Assembly (NCBI GenBank): GCA_900088475.1
Contig: FLMG01000132.1
Span: 27,380-39,544, forward strand
Source: Hyphochytrium catenoides
Lineage: Eukaryota > Sar > Hyphochytriomycetes > Hyphochytriales > Hyphochytriaceae
DNA length: 12,165 bases
Direction of reading: 5' to 3'
The first letter of the stretch is position 1. Each line of letters begins with the position of its first letter. The notes beneath the pieces were generated by a model. The model saw only the letters and a list, made by a program, of their open reading frames with translations. It was not told the origin of the DNA and did not search any database. The translations under genes were made by a program, and so were the position numbers. Below are positions 1 through 5,839 of the stretch, one piece after another.

Positions 1-41
<41 letters not shown>
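1..41. repeat. (GA)n microsatellite at left edge
   Basis: Uninterrupted GA from the first base to 40; the true length is unknown because the window begins inside it. Confidence 0.95.
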
Positions 42-44
<3 letters not shown>

Positions 45-386
45 AAGAGAGAGAAAGAGAGGGAGATCGGGATGACTGAGCTTGTCAGGCTCACTATCGG
101 AGAAAGAAGAGAGGGAAGGGCAGGGCAGTACTAATGGCATCCGAGAGATAAAGAGAAGATCAATAGGTTATGCTAGGAAGAAGAGAAAAAAGGCAAGGAG
201 GAGGAGAGACAGATCAGTGGGAAGAGAGACGATAGACAGGAGAGAAATGGACAGACGGAAGAGAGAAGTAGAAGAGATTAATGTGAGAAAGAAAGAAAGT
301 AGGTAAATAAGAGAGGGGCCCGGAAAGGGAGAGAAAGGGGCGAAAGAGAGACTGAAGGGAGAGACAAGAGCACACCTAGAGACTAG

Positions 387-390
<4 letters not shown>

Positions 391-424
<34 letters not shown>
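391..424. repeat. (AG)17 microsatellite
   Basis: Perfect dinucleotide run inside the last visible intron of the RCC1 gene, about 40 nt from the donor. Confidence 0.95.
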
Positions 425-426
<2 letters not shown>

Positions 427-465
427 AGAGTAGAGCTCTAGATCTCTCTCCTCTCCTTTCTCTAC

Positions 466-789
466 CTGGACGATATCCTTTGTATGCACATCCTCAACTC
501 GAAGTGGAATTTTCTGAGAACTGACGGTTTGATAGCCAAGTTCTCCATAGGAATTCTGCCCGAAAGTGTATAATTCGGACTCATACTCTTCCTCGTCTCT
601 CTTCTGATGGCCTTGAATGTCCTCAGGATGCACGCCCGCAAGCTGGGAGAGACACTCCTGAAGAGAAGAGAGGAACCTTTCTCTCTCTTCTCTCTCTCTC
701 TCTTCCTGCTCTCTCTTGATATTGTCTGGGGTGACGACGTTGTTTTTCTTGAGAGGTTGCTGCACGCCTTCTGTTGGTCCTCCTACCCC
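466..789 (-). CDS. RCC1-gene exon 4, first RCC1 blade
   Basis: Acceptor GCTGGTACAG at 790; donor GTCCAG|GTAGAG at 465. Exactly 108 codons, phase 0 to phase 0. It opens GVGGPTEGVQQPLKKNNVVT, passes through an ER-rich segment and a helix (FLSSLQECLSQLAGVHPEDI), and ends in a clear RCC1 repeat start: LYTFGQNSYGELG, then a P-L-R-V strand and DIVQ. A typical repeat would continue with a V-A-C-G-x-x-H stretch; no such coding sequence was found in 1-465, so the next exon is outside the window. Confidence 0.75.
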
Positions 790-1009
790 CTGTACCAGCA
801 GAGAGAAGAAAGCAAGTTCCAAAGAGGAACGGAGAGAGAGAGAGACAGAGAGACAGAGAGAGAGAGAGAAGGGGGGGGGGAGATGTTAATACCAATTAAA
901 TGAAGATGGTGCACATAATGAGAAATGATAGCGATTATGGAATATAAAGCCCGTCGTCACAAGTCTGTGAGGGAGAGAGAAAGAGAGGGAGAGAGAGAGA
1001 GAGAGAGGA

Positions 1010-1042
<33 letters not shown>

Positions 1043-3956
1043 GAGACAGAGAGAGAAAGGAACAGTGAAATGAAGAGAAGCGAGATAAAGAAAGAGAGAA
1101 AAAAGAAAGCGGGGAGATGCAGAAACACAGATGAACCGCAGAAAGAGAGGGAGTAGGAAGAATATGCGCTCGGGCATAAAGCAGAAGTACGAGGGGGAGA
1201 AAGAAGAAGGAGAAGAGAGGACAGAGAGAGAGAGAGAACTTCAGAAAGAGAGAATCATCGAGTTATGAAGAAGGAAGTGAAGGTTAGAGAGTCGACTTGT
1301 AAAACAGAAATAGAGTCCAGGGAAGAAGCTGCCTTTTTCTGTCTCTTGCTCTTGCCCTCTTTCTCTCCCTCTCTCTTATCCCGCTTTCTCTCTCTCGTTC
1401 TCTCTCTTTTTCTCTTTCTTTCTCTCTGTCTTACCTTCAGAGGTGCTAAGATAGTCCGGGAAGGAGAAACCATCGCTGGCTGTCGCGCCGGATCGTCTTC
1501 CTCCTCAAGAGAGAGACCAAGAGAGAGAGACTCTCCCTCTACCGCCCAAGATACCTCCATCATCGTCTCTACAGAGGTACCGCCGCCTTGTTCTGCCTGG
1601 CGAGAGAGAGAGAGAGAGTCCACCAAGAGAGTCTTTCTCGCCATAGAAGCTTTCTTCATTGGACTCTTTCCTCTCCATTTGTTGCTCTGGCTTGGTAAGA
1701 TCAGAGCCTCTTGCCTAGGAGAGAAGAGAGAACTCCCTGTCTCTCTCTCTCTCTCCTGGCTATTCTTTCTCTCCAACAATTTTCCGGCTTGATGCTGCTG
1801 AGAAGACAAATCAGTGGTGAGAGAGAGAGGCGAAGAGAGAGAACGAGGAGAGAGGGGAGAAGAGAGAGAAGGAGAAGGGAGAGAAGAAGAGAGAGAGACT
1901 TGTGCCTCGGTTCCCTTTTTGCAGTTCTGCTCCAATTCGGCAAGCAGCTGTACTCCCGCTAATAAATCATGGACAGAGCCTCTGGCCAGCCCCAAGCGCA
2001 AAAGAGAGAGAGAGACAAGCCACATTGTACGGAGAGAAACCTTTTTGCCTCTTTCTCTCTCTCTCCCTTGGTGGGCAAAGCTCCATAGAAGGTTTCTAAC
2101 AGAGTCGAGGATAGAATTAGGAGAGAGAGAAGATGCTTCAGAAGCAGGAGAGAGAGCAGCGACTCTCTCCTGAAGGTACTGGGAGGAGAGAGACATGAAA
2201 GAAAGGAGAGAGAGAGACTCTGCCAGTGCTTCAATGAGTTCTGCCTTGCTGTTGGTCGTGTCTCCTCTCTCTTTCTCTCTCTCTCTCCCTTCATTCTGCA
2301 GATCCTCCAGCAGTATCTCTAGAGTCCCCAGGACGAGAGAGAGAGAAGGATGAAGAGAAGACACCGTAGCGCTAGCATTGGACCTGTGTAGCCCGAAGAG
2401 AGACAGTCGTCGGAAAGAAAAGATAGGATAGGAATGCACATAAAGTGAGAGGGAGAGAAAAAGAAAGAGGAGAAGTGGGAAAATAGAGACACAGAGAGAG
2501 AGAGAGAGAGTGCAGGGAAAAGGCAGCGAGAGACAGAGGAGGAGAGAGAGACAGCGAGGGAGGAAGTGGGAGAAACAGAGAATGAGGGGGCAGGGGAGGG
2601 AAGAGAGAGGGAGAGACAGAAAGAGAAGGAGAGAGGAGAGAGAAAGAGGGCGAAAGAAAAAAAATGAGAAAGAGTGAGGGGGAGAGAGAGGGAGGACGGA
2701 GAGTCCGAGTTAGACGCGTTATAGAGTTGCAACAAGCGGAGAAAGAAAGACGATGAGAAATGGCCCCCAATGCTGACATCCAGGACTAAGAGAGAGGGGA
2801 GGGAGAGAGAGGAGTAAGAGTCAGACAGAGAGACAGAGAGAGAGAAAGAGAGTGAGACAGAGAGAGAGAGAGAAGGGGGAGGTCGACATAGGAGTGCCAG
2901 ATGAAGCAGGAAGTGAAGGCAGCTGTTTCTTTCAGAGCGGGTAGAGTTTACTTGATGAAGGGACCAGCTTACATGGACAGACAAAAGCAGATAAGCAAAG
3001 AGAAAGATGGAGAGAGAGAGAAGAAAGCTATGGGAGAGAGATGAGAAGGGAGAGAAATGAGAGGAGAGAGAGAGAGAGAAGGAGAGCGAGAGACCACGGA
3101 GACCCCAGATAGGATGAAAGACAGTGGATCGAATACTACGAATCAGAAAGCTAAGAAAGACAGGGTGTATGAGAAAGACAGGTGAAAGAGAGACACAAGA
3201 GAGAGCGGAATGAGAGAGAGAGACAAAGTGAGGTGGAGAGAGCGATCGGAGAGCAGGAGAAGCAGGAAGTACAGAGGAGAGAAAGAGGGAGAGAGATGAG
3301 AGAGGGCAATAAAGAGAGGAAGAGAGGAGAACGGAGAGGAGAACAAAAGGAGAAAGAGAAGGGGAGAGAGAAAGACAGAGAGAGAGGGAGAGACGCAGCA
3401 AGAAGGCAACTGCCTTTTACCTTGGCGCTTTCTGCTCGCGCATCAGCTCCACCGCTAGCTCTGCGCTTCTCTTCCACTGCCGCACTGTCACGTTCTGAAT
3501 ACACCGAAGAATGTGCGTCTGCTGCTCCAGCAGGAGAGAGAAAGAGTCTGGCGGCGCGTTGAGTCTCTTCTGAAGCTCCAGATGCGTCTGAGAGAGCTTC
3601 AAATGCAGCGCGCGCCATCTGTCAATATTCCCTAAGGAGCCCACGGTATCCACTGTGTCCTCATCTAATCGTAACGCTGTCTTCTGCCCCTGACCAGCGT
3701 GATAATGGTGTCTGCTCTCAGCCCCGCGTGCCCAGAAGCCCTTGCGAAGGAAGTCTGGGTCATAGATATCGCAGAGAGAGACCTGGAGAAAAGAGACGGC
3801 AGAAACAAACCCGTTGAGGGCCGCGGCGAAATTGAGACAATGAAGTTAATGAAGGTTAGCAGTGGCAAGAGAGAGGAATCCCATTACCTTGTGCCATAGA
3901 TGGTCCTGTCTCTCGCTGAGCCGCAGCTCCCGTCTGCGGCTCTCGACATTCCCCAT
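466..3956 (-). CDS. RCC1-repeat protein, N-terminal part (4 exons, continues past left edge); possibly HERC2-like
   Basis: Exons are 3888-3956, 3421-3782, 1435-2383 and 466-789, read right to left, with junction phases 0, 2 and 0 that match at every join. They give 568 residues. Residues 1-23 start MGNVES; 24-143 form a complex, partly helical region; 242-250 (LLWSFAHQG) and about 273-292 (LARGSVHDLLAGV core) are helical; about 300-460 is S/L/E-rich linker; 461-532 is linker with an ER-rich coiled tract; 533-568 begins an RCC1 repeat (LYTFGQNSYGELG, then P-L-R-V and DIVQ). RCC1 repeats form seven-bladed propellers used by nucleotide-exchange factors and by HERC-type ubiquitin ligases. The LARGS helix preceding RCC1 resembles, from memory, the segment before the first RCC1 propeller of HERC2; a HECT domain would then lie beyond the left edge. 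RCC1 assignment is fairly sure from one visible blade; the HERC2 link is weak inference. Confidence 0.75.
790..1434 (-). other. Intron 3 of the RCC1 gene (645 nt, GA arm then CU arm)
   Basis: GTAAGA...GGTACAG. The first 100 nt or so of the transcript are purine-rich (plus strand 1331-1434 is CT-rich); the rest to the acceptor is mostly pyrimidine-rich (plus strand 961-1255 is GA-rich). A G10 run lies at 871-880 and a small complex island at 890-965. No further exon is apparent. Confidence 0.65.
1435..2383 (-). CDS. RCC1-gene exon 3
   Basis: Acceptor GGCTACACAG at 2384; donor CTGAAG|GTAAGA at 1434, a near-perfect consensus. The 949 nt comprise one base completing Arg144 plus 316 codons. The first half is helical (LVLGTLEILLEDLQNEG; LLWSFAHQG; LLRLGLARGSVHDLLAGVQL). 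The second half is S/L/P-rich linker with short SLSL and ER runs derived from CT/GA repeat, ending in an acidic patch (LEEEDDPAR) and SRTILAPLK. An ATG at about 2439 lies in the same open frame but upstream of the acceptor, in likely intron. Confidence 0.7.
2384..3420 (-). other. Intron 2 of the RCC1 gene (1037 nt, polypyrimidine in the transcript)
   Basis: GTAAAA...CTACACAG. The plus strand is almost pure GA with GACAGA variants, so the transcript is almost pure CU from donor to acceptor. Two non-repetitive islands occur at about 2700-2790 and 2880-3000; I see no exon with splice sites in them. The long SLSL-type open frame on this strand is repeat-encoded. Confidence 0.65.
3421..3782 (-). 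CDS. RCC1-gene exon 2
   Basis: Acceptor TTTTCTCCAG at 3783 and donor CCAAG|GTAAAA at 3420. The exon is 362 nt: 120 codons plus two bases of an Arg codon completed in exon 3. The peptide is compositionally normal, with no SL or ER runs, and begins VSLCDIYDPDFLRKGFWARG. It continues with LRLDEDTVDTVGSLG and a helical stretch DRWRALHLKLSQTHLELQKR. No family is recognised in this part. An ATG-started reading of 3417-3653 exists in the same frame, but the frame is open further upstream to the acceptor. Confidence 0.75.
3783..3887 (-). other. Intron 1 of the RCC1 gene (105 nt)
   Basis: GTAATG...TTTCTCCAG. It contains CTAAC, which resembles a branch-point sequence. It lacks the long GA/CT arrays of the other introns and is by far the shortest. 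Confidence 0.7.
3888..3956 (-). CDS. RCC1-gene exon 1 with start codon
   Basis: ATG at 3956-3954 opens 23 codons (MGNVESRRRELRLSERQDHL then WHK), ending phase 0 at the donor CACAAG|GTAATG. An in-frame TAA at 3989-3987 lies 33 nt upstream, so this ATG is the first available start in continuous sequence. The base context CTGCAG before ATG also reads as a possible acceptor, so an additional upstream exon cannot be excluded. The start fits the N-myristoylation pattern (G2, N3, S6). Confidence 0.7.
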
Positions 3957-4560
3957 CTGCAGGTGCAAGCAGAGAGTGTTACCACCTTAAAGCCCTGCTA
4001 CCGAAGAAGCGCAGCGATCTTGAGCAATTGGAGTTGATTACTCTGCACGTCCGTGCTGATGGCGCATGCTGTCTGCAATCCCATCTCATCGTGACTCCAA
4101 TGACCACTAGTGTCACCAACTTAGGGCTGTTTGTGCGTTAAGACAGCTGTATGGCATGCGAGCCTTGGTATGACATGCGAGTCTTGGCACAGGGCTACCT
4201 TATCCCTCCATATCTGGCGACACATTGCCCTCGAAAAATGGCCACAGCTTCAAGGTCGCCAATGCGCGATCTCCGTCTGCATCTGCATCTGGAGATCATC
4301 GCGAAAACAGATTTTCGGCATCCCTTCAACACCGCTTAGGCCGTTTCGGGGGTGAAGTGAAGGTCTTTAAGAAAATTGAGAACCAGTCGCTCTAGTCTAT
4401 GAATTGGATGGTGGCAGTAGCTTAAAGCCTTTCGTCAGCCGTGATTACCTATTTTGGGATAACTATAGTTGTGGTTTTTCGTGGTGGGTCTTTAAGGTTT
4501 GTATAATACCGTGAGGGGCCATGAGTGTGAGAATTCTTAAAGGTCCATAATGGGTTAGAA
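3957..4560. promoter_or_regulatory. Non-repetitive island upstream of the RCC1 gene: probable promoter and 5' UTR
   Basis: About 600 bp almost free of GA/CT runs, directly upstream of the ATG at 3956 on the minus strand. It has no long open frame and no family I recognise. A short minus-strand frame starts MPKICFRDD near 4322 (23 codons) and could be an upstream ORF. Promoter status is inferred from position only; no TATA box or known apicomplexan motif was identified. Confidence 0.4.
4150..4187. repeat. 19-bp imperfect tandem repeat
   Basis: TATGGCATGCGAGCCTTGG at 4150-4168 is followed directly by TATGACATGCGAGTCTTGG at 4169-4187; 17 of 19 positions match and both differences are transitions. 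Each unit contains GCATGC or ACATGC. It lies about 200 bp upstream of the RCC1-gene ATG. Confidence 0.85.
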
Positions 4561-4626
4561 TCTGGTGATCTTTCTGTGTGTGTCTCTTCTCTCTCTTCTC
4601 CTTTGTGCTCTCTCTTCCTCTTTCTT

Positions 4627-4630
<4 letters not shown>

Positions 4631-4698
<68 letters not shown>

Positions 4699-4709
4699 TC
4701 AAAAAAAAA
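4631..4709. repeat. (TC)n block followed by A9
   Basis: Pure TC at 4631-4685, a single G, TC to 4700, then nine A at 4701-4709. The longest pure dinucleotide block in the window. Confidence 0.95.
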
Positions 4710-4710
4710 T

Positions 4711-5000
4711 CTGTCATTAACCTCTCTCTGTTTTCGTACAGTTAGCACGACCAAGCAAGAGGAAAGAGTGCGCGACCTGAGATGAAGAGAGACTGGAGCT
4801 CTGTTGGTTCGAAGTAGAGAGCGAGAGCTTTCCGGACAAAGATAGTCTTCGAGGCAAAGAGAGGTAGACATAGAACTTGCCATACATAGCCGGTCGTAAG
4901 GTGACACACCGAAGGAAAGAGAAAGAGAAAGCAGGAGAGAAGGGAAAATAAAGGCGAGAGAGAGAAAAGAAAGTCATAGAGACGAGCGACGGCGAGCAAG
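4711..5000. other. Intergenic complex segment, open in all three minus frames
   Basis: Positions 4742-4907 have no stop in any minus-strand frame although the sequence is not simple repeat, while plus frames are closed. One frame reads FASKTIFVRKALALYFEPT, another AMYGKFYVYLSLPRR. It could be a 5' UTR exon or missed coding exon of the RCC1 gene, but no confident splice pair was found. From 4910 it grades into GA repeat. Confidence 0.25.
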
Positions 5001-5054
5001 AGAGAAAGAGAGGGCGAGAGAAAGGAGAGCGAGAGAAAGGGAGAGGGAGAGGAG

Positions 5055-5095
<41 letters not shown>

Positions 5096-5367
5096 AGAAG
5101 ACAGAGAGAGAGGAAATCTTTGGACTGTTTGTCTCTTTATAAAGGAAATTGTTTTGCTCTTCTGGGCCCTATGGTTGTCCGCTGAGAAGCATGGAGTGGT
5201 GTCTCTCTCTCTCTCTTGAGAAAGAAGAGAAGCATCTAAGATCAGCAGACAGGCCCTACTATAAAATCAATGAGGAAGTGAATGTTGAGCTCGCCTGCCT
5301 TTTCACCTCTGTCTCCTTTGATGATGAAGCTTCACACTCTGTCTCTTCTGATCCCCTGAATGTCCCT

Positions 5368-5373
<6 letters not shown>
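5001..5373. other. Intergenic GA tract and AT-richer segment
   Basis: 5001-5115 is GA repeat (pure block 5059-5091). 5116-5160 has TTTATAAAGG, a TATA-like word on the plus strand without other support. 5161-5373 is mixed sequence with the weak plus-strand frame mentioned for the possible exon. Confidence 0.35.
5059..5091. repeat. (GA)n microsatellite
   Basis: Perfect run within a longer imperfect GA tract 4910-5115; complementary in sense to the CT block at 4631-4700. Confidence 0.9.

Positions 5374-5417
<44 letters not shown>
5374..5417. repeat. (CT)22 microsatellite
   Basis: Perfect run, then CTGCTCTCTCTGCTC variants leading to TAG at 5437-5439. Confidence 0.95.
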
Positions 5418-5419
<2 letters not shown>

Positions 5420-5439
5420 TCTCTCTGCTCTCTCTCTAG

Positions 5440-5591
5440 AAGCTAAACTCAAACAGGAGCATCAGCAGAACAGTCTCACGCTCTCGGGAGCACTAGCAAG
5501 CCAGAAAGGAGAAAGAAGGAAGCATCACGTTAGCATGTCTTTCCCGTCCTTCCACTCGACGCGCTCTCTCTCTCTGTCTTCCTCTACATAG
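5440..5591 (+). CDS. Possible plus-strand terminal exon (low confidence)
   Basis: After a CT tract ending CTCTCTAG at 5439, a 49-codon frame runs to TAG at 5589-5591. It reads AKLKQEHQQNSLTLSGALAS followed by QKGERRKHHV, more protein-like than the repeats around it. It would belong to a gene convergent with the large gene and divergent from the RCC1 gene. No convincing upstream exon with a good donor was found; the frame 5149-5439 (with HLRSADRPYYKINEEVNVEL) is the nearest candidate but has no GT donor near its end. It may be chance. Confidence 0.2.
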
Positions 5592-5688
5592 CGTGAGCCT
5601 TTCCCTTTCTTTATTTGAGAGACAGAGCGGCGTGTCTTCTTGCCGTCTACCTCTCTCTTTCTCTCTGTGTCACTCTCTTTTTCTCGAC

Positions 5689-5736
<48 letters not shown>

Positions 5737-5839
5737 CTCTCCCCTGTCAGTCCAGGGCCCCTTCCCCTTCCTTCCTTCCCCCTCCCTCCCCGCTGCCCTG
5801 AGAGAAGAAGAAGAAGAATTAGACTGTTGAAGGATAGAT
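5592..5839 (-). other. 3' flank / probable 3' UTR of the large gene
   Basis: Follows the TAA. The transcript strand is purine-rich (plus-strand CT). It includes a (CT)20 block at 5691-5730 and C-rich sequence at 5758-5800. No AATAAA-like signal was recognised; coccidian genes often lack one. Confidence 0.4.
5691..5730. repeat. (CT)20 microsatellite
   Basis: Perfect run in the 3' flank of the large gene. Confidence 0.95.

Larger units (their letters stand above)
1..465 (-). other. Intron 4 of the RCC1 gene, 5' part, running off the left edge
   Basis: Begins at the donor GTAGAG. A short purine-rich start (plus strand 443-462 is CT) is followed by transcript CU-rich sequence. Two AG acceptor-like sites occur (CTTCAG near 340, TTCCTAG near 170) but neither is followed by RCC1-like sequence. 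Confidence 0.5.

Noticed and set aside
82-306. Plus-strand 74-codon basic reading frame near the left edge
   Set aside because: Made of GA-repeat codons (E, R, K), antisense to the RCC1 intron, with no recognisable domain.
1265-1792. Plus-strand 175-codon frame
   Set aside because: Antisense to the RCC1-gene exon 3 and rich in repeat-encoded S/L/R/E; no independent support.
2083-2110. RAP/FASTK-type helical repeat reading of LLWSFAHQG
   Set aside because: A single short resemblance without the repeated units or the RAP domain; RCC1 in the same protein makes the HERC-like reading more economical.
2319-3401. Minus-strand 360-codon SL-rich frame resembling a multi-pass membrane protein
   Set aside because: It is translated CT repeat, lies across intron 2 of the RCC1 gene in another frame, and its hydrophobicity comes only from CTC/TCT codons.
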